From JAWPMT01 sp965267435 (GTDB taxonomy: Bacteria > Bacteroidota > Bacteroidia > Cytophagales > Cyclobacteriaceae), in assembly GCA_965267435.1 (NCBI GenBank), contig OZ253960.1, positions 5,084,001 through 5,148,000 on the forward strand: DNA of 64,000 nucleotides, in the 5' to 3' direction. The position numbers and the translations under genes are program-made. The notes under the pieces are model-generated. The model searched no databases, was not told where the DNA came from, and worked only from the letters and a program-made list of their open reading frames with translations. Below are positions 27,037-35,279 of this stretch, piece after piece (the stretch's first letter is position 1; every line of letters starts with the position of its first letter).

Positions 27037-28068
27037 ATGCAATCCATTCCATTTGAAACCATCCGCTTGAACAAACTGTATGTCGGAGCGATCAGTGAGG
27101 AAGGTATCTTCAAGAACGCCGAGCTCCTCGACTTACAGGAAGACTTGTCGGAGATCCTGACGATGTTCTTTTTGAAGCCTTTCCGCATGGAGAACTTCAT
27201 GACTTTTACCCATGAGCTTGACGTCGAGTACAATGGGGCGTTTGCATCAGTGCGGAGTGTGTTTGAGGATCCTGGCAATTTCCTAACGGAGGCACAGAAC
27301 TTCCTTAAGCTACTCTTTGCCGTATCAGACAATGACAATATCAAGGAAGGAGAACTGTACGTGGCCCATTTCGACGAGGTGCCGATGCATGAGGAATCAG
27401 TCCCGGCGGTGGGCGTTTTCAAGTCGGAGGATCGGGACCCATTTATCAAAGTCTACCAGCAGGATCAGCGCCTGGGAATGGTGGCGGACGAAGGGATCAG
27501 TGTCAATAATATCAGCAAGGGCGCACTCATCTTCAATACGACAGAGCCGAAGACCTATCAGGTGCTGGTCTTTGATAGGTCCAGCAAGGGCGGCCAAGCA
27601 CGGTTTTGGGTGGATCATTTTCTTAATCTAAAACCTCTGGAGGACGAGTACTACCACACCAAGAACTTCATGAATCTCTGCAAGGACTTCGCTCTCAATG
27701 GCCAGGAAACCGCCAATCGATCAGAGCAGGTGGACCTTATCAATAGGTCTATGGAGTTCTTCAAGGAGCGCGATCATTTCAATCAACGAGCCTTCGAAGA
27801 AGAGGTCTTGCCGGACATGGAACAGCGGGAAGCCTTTCTGCAGTATCGCGATACCTTCGTAGAACAGCGTCAACTGGAAGGCATGGAGGAAGACTTTGAG
27901 ATCTCCGCGCCTGCATTCAATGCTGCCAAGCGGCAAATGAAGTCAGTGATCAAGTTGGACAAGAATTTTCATGTCTATGTTCACGGCAAAAGAAGCCTCA
28001 TCGAGCGGGGTTATGATGCTGATCGTGGCAAGCACTTTTATAAGCTGTTCTTCGATGAGGAAAACTAG
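27037..28068 (+). CDS. Nucleoid-associated protein (NdpA/YejK-like)
   Basis: The product is 343 residues and matches the 37-kDa nucleoid-associated protein family: an alternating helix and strand N-terminal half and a C-terminal motif around HVYVHGKRSLIERGYDADRGKHFYKLFF. Relatives in enterobacteria bind the nucleoid, with unclear function. It starts two bases after the histidine kinase stop, so the two are likely co-expressed. Whether they work together is unknown. Confidence 0.82.
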   Translation: MQSIPFETIRLNKLYVGAISEEGIFKNAELLDLQEDLSEILTMFFLKPFRMENFMTFTHELDVEYNGAFASVRSVFEDPGNFLTEAQNFLKLLFAVSDNDNIKEGELYVAHFDEVPMHEESVPAVGVFKSEDRDPFIKVYQQDQRLGMVADEGISVNNISKGALIFNTTEPKTYQVLVFDRSSKGGQARFWVDHFLNLKPLEDEYYHTKNFMNLCKDFALNGQETANRSEQVDLINRSMEFFKERDHFNQRAFEEEVLPDMEQREAFLQYRDTFVEQRQLEGMEEDFEISAPAFNAAKRQMKSVIKLDKNFHVYVHGKRSLIERGYDADRGKHFYKLFFDEEN

Positions 28069-28380
28069 TATTTGCGCGCTGATTTACAGGCAGATGAAAC
28101 ATCATTGGTGAGTCTGCGACATAACCTCCGGCATCCTTTCCACTTTACCCGAATTATGTAGTGGAATTTCGTAGCGAGCGGGTAAAGCACAAGAAAATCA
28201 GGGACTTAGGTGAGGAGGCATAATCGGCAATTATGGTGACGAACCAACATGTGGTAAGTGTCTGATTTTGAAGTGATTTGCCGGCACAGTAGAAAGACTA
28301 CTGCATATTTCGGGTTTATCCTATTTGTGCTTAATTTCGCAGTCAATTTAGCAACACACATTTATTTACCGATTTAAGAA
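28069..28380 (+). other. 312-base noncoding gap with three inverted repeats ahead of atpD
   Basis: No convincing gene is present. Three short perfect inverted repeats occur in order: CTTTACCCG/CGGGTAAAG (28143-28151 and 28179-28187, 27-base loop), CATAAT/ATTATG (28219-28224 and 28230-28235, five-base loop) and CAGTAG/CTACTG (28287-28292 and 28298-28303, five-base loop). A near-consensus -7 box TAATTTCG lies at 28332-28339. The region may hold the atpD promoter and a structured leader or a small RNA. No tRNA fold was recognised. Confidence 0.5.
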
Positions 28381-29889
28381 ATGGCAAATACGGGCAAAAT
28401 AACCCAGGTGATTGGTCCAGTAGTGGATGTAAGTTTTGACGCAGAAAGCGCCAAGTTGCCAAATATCCTTGATGCATTGACTGTAGAGAAGGAGGATGGA
28501 ACGAAAGTCGTCTTGGAAGTGCAGCAGCACCTTGGAGAGGATCGAGTTCGCGCCATCGCGATGGATGCGACAGACGGCATGACGCGAGGAATGGATGCAG
28601 TCGATATGGGTGGCCCCATTCAAATGCCAATCGGTGAAGATATTAAAGGGCGACTTTTCAACGTAGTCGGCCAGGCAATAGACGGTATGGATCAACCGAA
28701 AGGTGAGCAGGGTCTGCCGATCCACCGACATGCGCCTAAGTTTGACGAGCTTACTACTTCTACAGAGGTACTATTCACAGGAATCAAAGTAATTGACCTT
28801 ATCGAGCCCTATGCAAAGGGTGGTAAGGTTGGTTTGTTTGGTGGTGCTGGTGTGGGTAAGACCGTATTGATCCAGGAGCTGATCAACAATATTGCAAAAG
28901 CTTACTCTGGTCTATCTGTATTTGCTGGTGTTGGTGAGCGAACTCGTGAAGGAAATGACTTGCTTCGGGAAATGATCGAAGCGGGTATTGTCAACTATGG
29001 CGAGGATTTCAAGCATTCCATGGAAGAAGGTGGCTGGGATCTTACGAAGGTTGATAAGAAAGGACTTGAAGATTCAAAGGCGACCTTCGTGTTTGGGCAG
29101 ATGAATGAGCCTCCTGGTGCAAGAGCACGGGTGGCACTTTCCGGATTGACAGTCGCTGAGTACTTCCGTGATGGAGATGGCACAGGCCAGGGTCGTGATA
29201 TCCTGTTTTTCGTAGACAACATCTTCCGATTCACTCAGGCGGGATCCGAGGTGTCAGCCCTTTTGGGACGTATGCCTTCTGCCGTGGGTTATCAGCCTAC
29301 GCTGGCTACAGAGATGGGTATCATGCAAGAGCGTATCACGTCAACAAAGAGAGGTTCGATCACATCTGTACAGGCAGTTTACGTACCTGCGGATGACCTT
29401 ACTGACCCCGCTCCTGCGACAACATTCTCTCACCTCGATGCCACGACTGTACTTTCAAGAAAGATCGCCGAGCTAGGTATCTATCCTGCGGTGGATCCCC
29501 TGGATTCCACTTCTCGGATCTTGAGTGCAGAAGTACTCGGAGATGAGCACTATGACTGCGCACAGCGTGTGAAGGAGATCCTTCAGCGATACAAGGAGCT
29601 GCAAGACATCATTGCCATCCTCGGAATGGACGAATTGTCAGATGAAGATAAGCTCGTCGTACACCGTGCTCGTCGAGTCCAGAGATTCCTCTCACAGCCA
29701 TTCCACGTAGCAGAACAGTTCACTGGCCTGCAGGGGGTACTCGTAGATATCAAAGACACCATCAAGGGATTCAACGAGATCATGGATGGTAAGCACGACA
29801 ATCTCCCTGAAGCTGCATTCAACCTGGTCGGTACTATAGAGGATGCGATGGAAAAGGGAGAGAAACTACTGGCAGAAGCTAACGCCTAA
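28381..29889 (+). CDS. atpD: F1 ATP synthase subunit beta
   Basis: The product is 502 residues. It shows the catalytic P-loop GGAGVGKT (about 155-162), the GERTREGNDL motif and the DELSEEDK-like DELSDEDKL near the C-terminus. The beta subunits hold the catalytic sites of the F1 motor. Only the epsilon gene follows; the other ATP synthase genes are not in the window, an arrangement common in Bacteroidota. Its codons look more restricted than those of neighbours, in line with high expression (not calculated). Confidence 0.98.
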   Translation: MANTGKITQVIGPVVDVSFDAESAKLPNILDALTVEKEDGTKVVLEVQQHLGEDRVRAIAMDATDGMTRGMDAVDMGGPIQMPIGEDIKGRLFNVVGQAIDGMDQPKGEQGLPIHRHAPKFDELTTSTEVLFTGIKVIDLIEPYAKGGKVGLFGGAGVGKTVLIQELINNIAKAYSGLSVFAGVGERTREGNDLLREMIEAGIVNYGEDFKHSMEEGGWDLTKVDKKGLEDSKATFVFGQMNEPPGARARVALSGLTVAEYFRDGDGTGQGRDILFFVDNIFRFTQAGSEVSALLGRMPSAVGYQPTLATEMGIMQERITSTKRGSITSVQAVYVPADDLTDPAPATTFSHLDATTVLSRKIAELGIYPAVDPLDSTSRILSAEVLGDEHYDCAQRVKEILQRYKELQDIIAILGMDELSDEDKLVVHRARRVQRFLSQPFHVAEQFTGLQGVLVDIKDTIKGFNEIMDGKHDNLPEAAFNLVGTIEDAMEKGEKLLAEANA

Positions 29890-29894
29890 GAACT

Positions 29895-30155
29895 ATGTTT
29901 TTGGAGATCATCACACCTGACGAGAAGTTTTTCGAGGGAGAGGTCGATAGTGCGACCTTTCCGGGTTCCGATGGCTCTTTTCAGGTACTCAACAATCACG
30001 CGCCAATGATTTCGACATTGGGCGTCGGAGACATCAAGTTCACAAGGAAAGTAGAAAAGAAAGTAAAGGAGACTCATGTCCTGGTTGAGGGTGGCATCGT
30101 AGAGGTCCTCAACAACAAAGTGACAGTACTCGCTGAGAAGATCCTTGACGATTAG
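29895..30155 (+). CDS. atpC: F1 ATP synthase subunit epsilon (short form)
   Basis: The product is 86 residues and covers the N-terminal beta-sandwich domain of epsilon (motifs LEIITPDEKFFEGEVDS, FQVLNNHAPMIS and VLVEGGIVEVLNNKVTVL). The C-terminal helical hairpin that can inhibit ATP hydrolysis in longer epsilon subunits is missing; short forms are common in this phylum. It follows atpD by five bases and is closed by a terminator. Confidence 0.95.
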   Translation: MFLEIITPDEKFFEGEVDSATFPGSDGSFQVLNNHAPMISTLGVGDIKFTRKVEKKVKETHVLVEGGIVEVLNNKVTVLAEKILDD

Positions 30156-30182
30156 CTCTTAGAGAAAAATATCTAGCAACGG

Positions 30183-30211
30183 AACCGCCTCCACAAGGGG
30201 CGGTTTTTTTG
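30183..30211 (+). terminator. Intrinsic terminator after atpC
   Basis: AACCGCCT (30183-30190) pairs with GGGCGGTT (30198-30205) around a short loop, followed directly by Ts to 30210. It separates the convergent atpC and DUF6787 genes. Confidence 0.9.
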
Positions 30212-30541
30212 TTAGTTGTCAGTGACTTGCTCGGTGGCCGGCTCTGCTCTTTTCTTTCTTCGGAATCGATTGATCATCTTTTTTTCATAGTTCCAGAAGA
30301 ACTCAAATTGACCGAAAACGAAACCATAGAAGAGCAGGATGACATTGTAGACCGGGAAGATCAAAAGCCAATAAAGGAAGGTGAACCAACCGGTCTTTTC
30401 TCCACCTGTGAGGAAGTTTACCACTGGTTCCTTGATGAAGAGCACGGTGAATCCAGTGCATGAGAATACGATCAGTACGATGATCACCTGCCACATCGAC
30501 TTCAATCCCCACTTCTCCTTAAGCCTTTCTATCCAACTCAT
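30212..30541 (-). CDS. DUF6787 family small membrane protein
   Basis: The product is 109 residues with two membrane segments (about 17-36 and 53-78) and a basic C-terminus. The pattern of an N-terminal LKEKWGL, central helices and the FGQFEFFWNYEKKM motif fits the DUF6787 family of Bacteroidota; no function is known. It begins inside the 3' end of the RluA-family gene (23-base overlap), so it is likely expressed with it. Confidence 0.75.
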   Translation of the reverse strand: MSWIERLKEKWGLKSMWQVIIVLIVFSCTGFTVLFIKEPVVNFLTGGEKTGWFTFLYWLLIFPVYNVILLFYGFVFGQFEFFWNYEKKMINRFRRKKRAEPATEQVTDN

Positions 30542-31217
30542 CGATCTTTGCTTTGTACTTGCTCCATTCTTTCGATTCCGGTGCGCAAGTTAATTGCATA
30601 TCAATTTTTTTCACTGGATGCGTGAAGTTTAATTGAAACGCGTGGAGGGCAATTTGCTTGTCCGGGAGTGGGCTGGATGCACCATACTTCACATCACCGA
30701 TGATCGGGCAATGCATCTTCGATAGCTGTACACGGATCTGGTGGGAGCGTCCTGTTTTTGGCTGGATCCTGAGCAGTGATGACTCCTTTTGGCTAGCAAT
30801 CGATTCATAGTTGAGCACCGACTTCTTGGCATCTCCTTTCGGTTGTTGGTAGGCTTTGACCAGGTTTTTGTTGCGGTCCTTCCAAAGCCAGTGGATCAAT
30901 TCACCCTGCAGGTTATTGGGGCGTCCCTCCACGAGAGCGAGATAAGTCTTCTGAATGGCGTCGTCTCGAAAGGCTTTGGTCATTCGCTCGAGGGACTTCG
31001 ACGTTCGGCAAAAAATCACCAGACCACTGACCGGTCGATCGAGCCGATGCGCGGGATGAAGAAAGACATCCCCGGGTTTGTCATATTTCTTTTTGATGTA
31101 TGCGCGGCCCCAATCTGTCAGTGTAACATCGCCGGTCTTATCGCCCTGTACGAGCCACCCTGCAGGTTTGTTGACAATCAACAAGTGATTGTCTTCATAG
31201 ATAACGATGGGGTTCAT
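30519..31217 (-). CDS. RNA pseudouridine synthase (RluA family)
   Basis: The product is 232 residues. The catalytic Asp60 lies in the RluA-family motif HRLDRPVSGL, and the later motifs KTYLALVEG, KTGRSHQIRVQL and IIGDVKYG are also present. There is no N-terminal S4 domain. The family converts uridines in rRNA or tRNA to pseudouridine; the exact site cannot be told from sequence. ATG at 31217 is preferred over the in-frame GTG at 31229 because it gives the usual start just before the IVIYEDNHLL motif. Confidence 0.92.
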   Translation of the reverse strand: MNPIVIYEDNHLLIVNKPAGWLVQGDKTGDVTLTDWGRAYIKKKYDKPGDVFLHPAHRLDRPVSGLVIFCRTSKSLERMTKAFRDDAIQKTYLALVEGRPNNLQGELIHWLWKDRNKNLVKAYQQPKGDAKKSVLNYESIASQKESSLLRIQPKTGRSHQIRVQLSKMHCPIIGDVKYGASSPLPDKQIALHAFQLNFTHPVKKIDMQLTCAPESKEWSKYKAKIDELDRKA

Positions 31218-31240
31218 CTTATTGGTCACTCAGTCATTGT

Positions 31241-32104
31241 TCAAAGATTGAAAAACACACCCAGGTTGTAAGAGGGGTCTGCGATGAATTGCTTGCCAGA
31301 TAGAGGCACCGCTACGGATACGGACACACCTATCTGCTCATAGACCACGTAGTTAAACTCTGGCGCGAGAATGGAATACTCCATGTTGTTGTTGAAGATC
31401 CCCGGGTTTTCATTGGGAGAGGGATCACCGTTCCTCAGCGTGCGTACCCCGTAGTACTTGAGTATGATGGATGTCTTGGGAAATCCAGTGTAGCCAGCCT
31501 CCAGCCCAAATCTAAATTCGTCCGAGAGGTCTTTTGTACGATTGTTGATGCCGCTGTACGTGCTTACATAGACGGGCACTGCTTGGAGGGAGTGACTCAA
31601 ATGGAATAAGACCATCTGATTGAATTCGCCATCCCCTGTCTGCAACGCCATAGATTCGCCCCCTGCAGGATTGCCAAAAGGCAAACCGAGCGTCAGGCTT
31701 GCACTCAACACGATGGGCATGTCTCTGAGAATTCCCCATTTCAAGGTCAGTTCGCTATCTCCTACACTGTTGAAAGCATCCCCCGTATCAACGGAGCCAT
31801 CGAGACGGACAAAGTCATTTTGAGTGGCTCTGGCGAAAAAAGGGAAGTAGACGATGACATCTAGCTGATCAGTGATGCCATATTCTCCGTAGATGCTGGT
31901 CGCGTAATAGCCTAGTCTTGGAAGTATCTCAATCCTGTTACCCTCCGGGTTAAAGTAGTTGGCCCCCCACAGAGCGGACTGATTCAGTTTGAAGTAGCCC
32001 CTGCCTTTTTTGAGAGTCCAGCCACCACCAGCAAAAACTGTTGATGTGCTCAAAATGAGCAGGAAGATTAATGATATGTGGATTCGGCAGGCCATTTGAG
32101 TCAT
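31241..32104 (-). CDS. Outer-membrane beta-barrel protein, unknown function
   Basis: The product is 287 residues with a signal peptide (about 1-25, ending VFA) and regularly alternating amphipathic strands ending in Phe-Asn-Leu, as expected for a barrel of about 12-14 strands. Motifs such as YGITDQLDVIVYFPFFAR and ELTLKWGI resemble MetA-pathway/phenol-degradation or transporter-like barrels, but specificity is unclear. Its ATG overlaps the stop of the Big2/DM13 lipoprotein gene (ATGA), so the two proteins are made together and may interact. Confidence 0.8.
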   Translation of the reverse strand: MTQMACRIHISLIFLLILSTSTVFAGGGWTLKKGRGYFKLNQSALWGANYFNPEGNRIEILPRLGYYATSIYGEYGITDQLDVIVYFPFFARATQNDFVRLDGSVDTGDAFNSVGDSELTLKWGILRDMPIVLSASLTLGLPFGNPAGGESMALQTGDGEFNQMVLFHLSHSLQAVPVYVSTYSGINNRTKDLSDEFRFGLEAGYTGFPKTSIILKYYGVRTLRNGDPSPNENPGIFNNNMEYSILAPEFNYVVYEQIGVSVSVAVPLSGKQFIADPSYNLGVFFNL

Positions 32105-33270
32105 TGAAATTGTCCAACGCCAAGGGTCACTCTAAAGGGCTCACACCACACGACGAAATAATCGTAGGTAAAAAGTTCTACCGACGGGAAGTCCCTGGTG
32201 ATGTTGATGACAAAATCACCATTTTGGGATTGGCCTAGATTGATACCCCCAGATACGCTCTCATCTTGATTGGATAGATAGAAGTAGGGGCCCGGTGCAT
32301 TGCTATCGATACTTGCCTCCGTTACCTCGAGATAAAGCGAATCATTCTCGACAAAGAGCTCGAAGCCACCGGATATGTCATACCCTCGGCCTTCCAACAA
32401 GCCGGTCCTGGTAATATCCATAGGTGTGGAGGTCACAGAGATACTCACTTCATCTTCCAAGCCCTGAGCCGAAGCAGAGATCGTGGTTGAGCCTACAGTG
32501 AGCCCTTCCACAAGGCCGGAGCCCGTAATCGAAGCGATCGTGGGGTTGTTGGAGGACCAGGTGATCGGCACAGCAGAATTTTCCATGCCAGTACTGTCAA
32601 AAAAACTAGCACTCATCTGAAAGGTCTGACCGACCTCCAGCGATGTCGGAAACGTCTGGATTACCAATGCTTCATCCAGGGGGTCCACAGAATCGATGAC
32701 TCTGATCACGACTGAGTCGACCACGGCAATGCCACGAGCCACCACTGTCGATACACCACGACCCAGGCCTCTGATCATACCGGAAGACGTGACACTCATT
32801 ACGAAGTCATTGCCGACAGTCCATGAGATACCGGTGCCGTTCCCTTGTCTGATTCCCGAGGGATCGATGTACCGAAAGCCGAGATTAGCGGATTGTCCTA
32901 TGAATAAGGTGTCAGGTGCACCTAAGATTTCGAGGTGCTCCTCAGAGGACAGTACGACGATACGTTGTTCGCCGGTTATCCCGACGAGACTTGCCGAGAT
33001 GTTAGCAATGCCCTCGGACATACCTTGCGCGAGGCCCGAGCTATTGATGGTTAGCACAGCAGGATTTGAGCTTTCCCACTGGAAGATCGTATCTGAAATG
33101 ATACCTCCTCTGAAATCCAGAAACTCCGCCGTAAACTGGTGGGTGGTCGACTGGTAGAGGTTCTCGGTATCTCGAATGATCCGTACGGAGGGCTCAAGGG
33201 GTCGTTCGTAGTCCGTTCCGATACAAGCTGTGACCAGGCATGTAAGCGTGAAGAGATTTCTTAAAGGCAT
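32101..33270 (-). CDS. Lipoprotein with three Big2-type domains and a C-terminal DM13-like domain
   Basis: The product is 389 residues. A lipobox VTAC places the lipid on Cys16. Three bacterial Ig-like (Big2) repeats follow (about 28-106, 113-190 and 199-283), each with the pattern W..(S/G)..N...(V/I)..(S/T)SG.(A/I/V).G...G...(V/I).A. The last ~100 residues resemble a DM13 domain: GPYFYLSNQ, then a late VVWCEPF with the family's conserved Cys at 376. DM13 is proposed to have a redox or electron-transfer role. The gene is 68 bases after prfC and overlaps the barrel gene. Confidence 0.78.
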   Translation of the reverse strand: MPLRNLFTLTCLVTACIGTDYERPLEPSVRIIRDTENLYQSTTHQFTAEFLDFRGGIISDTIFQWESSNPAVLTINSSGLAQGMSEGIANISASLVGITGEQRIVVLSSEEHLEILGAPDTLFIGQSANLGFRYIDPSGIRQGNGTGISWTVGNDFVMSVTSSGMIRGLGRGVSTVVARGIAVVDSVVIRVIDSVDPLDEALVIQTFPTSLEVGQTFQMSASFFDSTGMENSAVPITWSSNNPTIASITGSGLVEGLTVGSTTISASAQGLEDEVSISVTSTPMDITRTGLLEGRGYDISGGFELFVENDSLYLEVTEASIDSNAPGPYFYLSNQDESVSGGINLGQSQNGDFVINITRDFPSVELFTYDYFVVWCEPFRVTLGVGQFQ

Positions 33271-33338
33271 TGACAGAGATGATCCCAGTTCTTTGAGATT
33301 GAACTGGTGGAATGACTTTCCAGTTTGTCGCCTCGTGA

Positions 33339-34916
33339 TCAGAACTCTGAGATAAAATGAAATGTGACTTCAGGGAAATTATCCTGTACCATCTGCAGCC
33401 ACGCCCTGGTCTCCGCCATGAATACCAATTTGCCTTCCTTATCCCGGGCAATGTACCGGTACTTGTCTTTCACAAATGCGTCAACAGCCTCTTCCTCCCC
33501 GGAGATCCAGCAGGCTTTGTAAATATTGACTGCCTCAAACCGAACCGTAGCGCGGTATTCGTTCAGCAGGCGATGTTGCAGCACTTCGAACTGCAGTGCA
33601 CCGACTGTACCGACGACTTTTCGGGAGCCCATTTCATAGGTGAACAGCTGGGCTACTCCTTCATCCATCAGCTGGCTGAGGCCCTTATCAAGCTGCTTGG
33701 CTTTCATCGCATCCAGATTGACCACCTCTTTGAATAGCTCTGGGGAGAAGCTCGGGATCCCTTTGAACAGGCCACCTTCTCCTTCATTGAGGGTATCTCC
33801 GATTTTCAGATTTCCCGTGTCGTATAGGCCTATGATGTCACCAGGAAACGCCTCGTCTACGGTCTCCTTCTGCTGTGCCATAAATGCGGTGGCGTTGGAA
33901 AACCTCAATTTCTTGTCCTGTCTTACATGATAGTAGTTGCTACCCCTCTCAAATTTCCCTGAGCAGATGCGGGCAAAAGCTATGCGGTTGCGATGCTTGG
34001 GATCCATATTAGCGTGGACTTTGAAAATGAATCCAGAAAACTTGTCTTCCAGGGGATCGACTACACGCTCCTCTGTCTCCCGTGAGATTGGGGGTGGCGC
34101 TATTTGGATAAAGCAGTCCAGGAGTTCGCGGATGCCAAAGTTGTTGACGGCACTGCCAAAGAATACCGGGGCCAGCTTGCCTTCCAGATACTCCTCGGGA
34201 TTGAAGGGATCATACACGCCCTCAATCAATTCAAGATCCTCCCGCAATTGATCGGCGGCCGATTCTGTAATGACCTCGTCCAGCTGAGAATCATCGAGAT
34301 CTTTGATTTCCAGCACTTCGTCCACTCGCTTGGTTTTGTTGGCGGCGAAGAGGTTGAGGCTCTGTTCGTAGAGGTTGTAGACTCCCCTCAGTGTCTTACC
34401 CATCCCGATAGGCCAGCTGAGAGGGCGTACTTTGATATTCAGTTTTTCCTCGATCTCATCCAGTAGCTCGAAGGGATCACGACCCTCGCGGTCGAGTTTA
34501 TTGATAAAGCAGAGTACCGGCGTATTTCTCATCCGGCAGACTTCCATGAGTTTTTCGGTCTGCATCTCAACGCCTTTCACACAGTCGATCACCATGATCA
34601 CACTGTCCACGGCGGTGAGTGTTCGGTAGGTATCTTCTGCAAAGTCCTGGTGACCGGGTGTATCGAGGATGTTGATCTTGAGGTCCTTGTATTCGAAGCC
34701 CATGACCGACGTGGCGACAGAGATGCCGCGCTGCTTTTCGATCTCCATCCAATCGGACCGTGTGTTCATGTCGATCTTATTGGATTTGACCGCACCCGCC
34801 GTATGAATGGCCCCTCCAAATAGCAGGAGCTTTTCGGTGAGTGTCGTTTTCCCCGCATCGGGGTGAGCGATGATGCCAAATGTCCTGCGTTTATTTACTT
34901 CTTGCTCCAGTACCAT
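33339..34916 (-). CDS. prfC: Peptide chain release factor 3
   Basis: The product is 525 residues, the normal length. It has the GTPase motifs AHPDAGKT (G1, 17-24), DTPGHQDFAEDTY (G3) and NKLD (G4), then domains II and III of RF3. RF3 uses GTP to recycle RF1/RF2 from the ribosome after termination. ATG at 34916 is chosen because the frame upstream starts only at TTG and would break the standard N-terminus. The gene heads the minus-strand run that continues to the DUF6787 gene. Confidence 0.97.
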   Translation of the reverse strand: MVLEQEVNKRRTFGIIAHPDAGKTTLTEKLLLFGGAIHTAGAVKSNKIDMNTRSDWMEIEKQRGISVATSVMGFEYKDLKINILDTPGHQDFAEDTYRTLTAVDSVIMVIDCVKGVEMQTEKLMEVCRMRNTPVLCFINKLDREGRDPFELLDEIEEKLNIKVRPLSWPIGMGKTLRGVYNLYEQSLNLFAANKTKRVDEVLEIKDLDDSQLDEVITESAADQLREDLELIEGVYDPFNPEEYLEGKLAPVFFGSAVNNFGIRELLDCFIQIAPPPISRETEERVVDPLEDKFSGFIFKVHANMDPKHRNRIAFARICSGKFERGSNYYHVRQDKKLRFSNATAFMAQQKETVDEAFPGDIIGLYDTGNLKIGDTLNEGEGGLFKGIPSFSPELFKEVVNLDAMKAKQLDKGLSQLMDEGVAQLFTYEMGSRKVVGTVGALQFEVLQHRLLNEYRATVRFEAVNIYKACWISGEEEAVDAFVKDKYRYIARDKEGKLVFMAETRAWLQMVQDNFPEVTFHFISEF

Positions 34917-34934
34917 ACCTATCTCAGAAAACCG

Positions 34935-34967
34935 CAAAACTACAGAATAAGGGAGTATCTTGGCAAA
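34935..34967 (-). promoter_or_regulatory. Promoter of prfC
   Basis: On the minus strand TTTG (34967-34964) is followed after 21 bases by a perfect -7 element TAGTTTTG (34942-34935). The box ends 18 bases before the prfC ATG. Both elements and the spacing fit the Bacteroidota consensus, making this the best-supported promoter in the window. The region overlaps the start of the small membrane protein gene on the plus strand. Confidence 0.6.
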
Positions 34968-35135
34968 GTGAAGCGCCTCCTGGGACTTGCACTGTTGCTG
35001 GTGATCATCCTGATCGCACCGCAGCTATTCGACCGCCTTGGGCAATATCGGGGTGGGTTCCTGGTGTTGCTGTTGGCCCTGATCATCGGGCTCCTTGCTT
35101 TTGTGCTTTGGAAGGCGCTCCGCCACCGGGAATAA
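34968..35135 (+). CDS. Small two-helix membrane protein, unknown function
   Basis: The predicted product is 55 residues starting at GTG 34968: a basic start (MKRLL), a membrane helix (about 4-17), a short polar loop (DRLGQYRGG) and a second helix (about 27-46), ending in a basic tail. A purine-rich GGGAG lies 12 bases upstream. It is divergent from prfC and ahead of dnaK. No family was recognised. The hydrophobic composition with positive ends favours a real gene, but conservation could not be tested. Confidence 0.5.
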   Translation: MKRLLGLALLLVIILIAPQLFDRLGQYRGGFLVLLLALIIGLLAFVLWKALRHRE

Positions 35136-35199
35136 GGCGTCTCAGATCATATCCATTTACGTTTTGTCAGTACGCTGTCAATCTGTCAGTAATATTCCT

Positions 35200-35228
35200 C
35201 TTGGCACAACCATTGATTCCCCCCTTAG
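35200..35228 (+). promoter_or_regulatory. Candidate heat-shock-type promoter of dnaK
   Basis: CTTGGCA (35200-35206) and CCCCCCTTA (35219-35227) are 12 bases apart and resemble the CTTGAAA/CCCCAT layout of sigma-32 promoters. The dnaK ATG is 53 bases further on. No CIRCE repeat was seen. Bacteroidota usually lack a classical RpoH, so this resemblance may be chance. Confidence 0.25.
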
Positions 35229-35279
35229 TGAAGCGAAAAGAATTAAGAAAGGAATAATTAGCAATCAACTTATAAAGAC

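Noticed and set aside
28343..28731. Minus-strand frames over the start of atpD
   Set aside because: They overlap a highly conserved gene and have no independent support.
30789..31271. Plus-strand open frame opposite the pseudouridine synthase
   Set aside because: The minus-strand gene carries the catalytic HRLDR motif; this frame is its shadow.
32696..33157. Plus-strand open frame opposite the Big2/DM13 gene
   Set aside because: A Thr/Ser-rich product with no motif, opposite a gene with a signal sequence and repeated domains.
33285..33307. Inverted repeat CCAGTTC/GAACTGG between prfC and the Big2/DM13 gene as a terminator
   Set aside because: There is a seven-pair stem, but no T-run on either strand; it may be a processing site or chance.
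35136..35279. CIRCE element (HrcA operator) before dnaK
   Set aside because: No TTAGCACTC-N9-GAGTGCTAA-like repeat was found in the gap.
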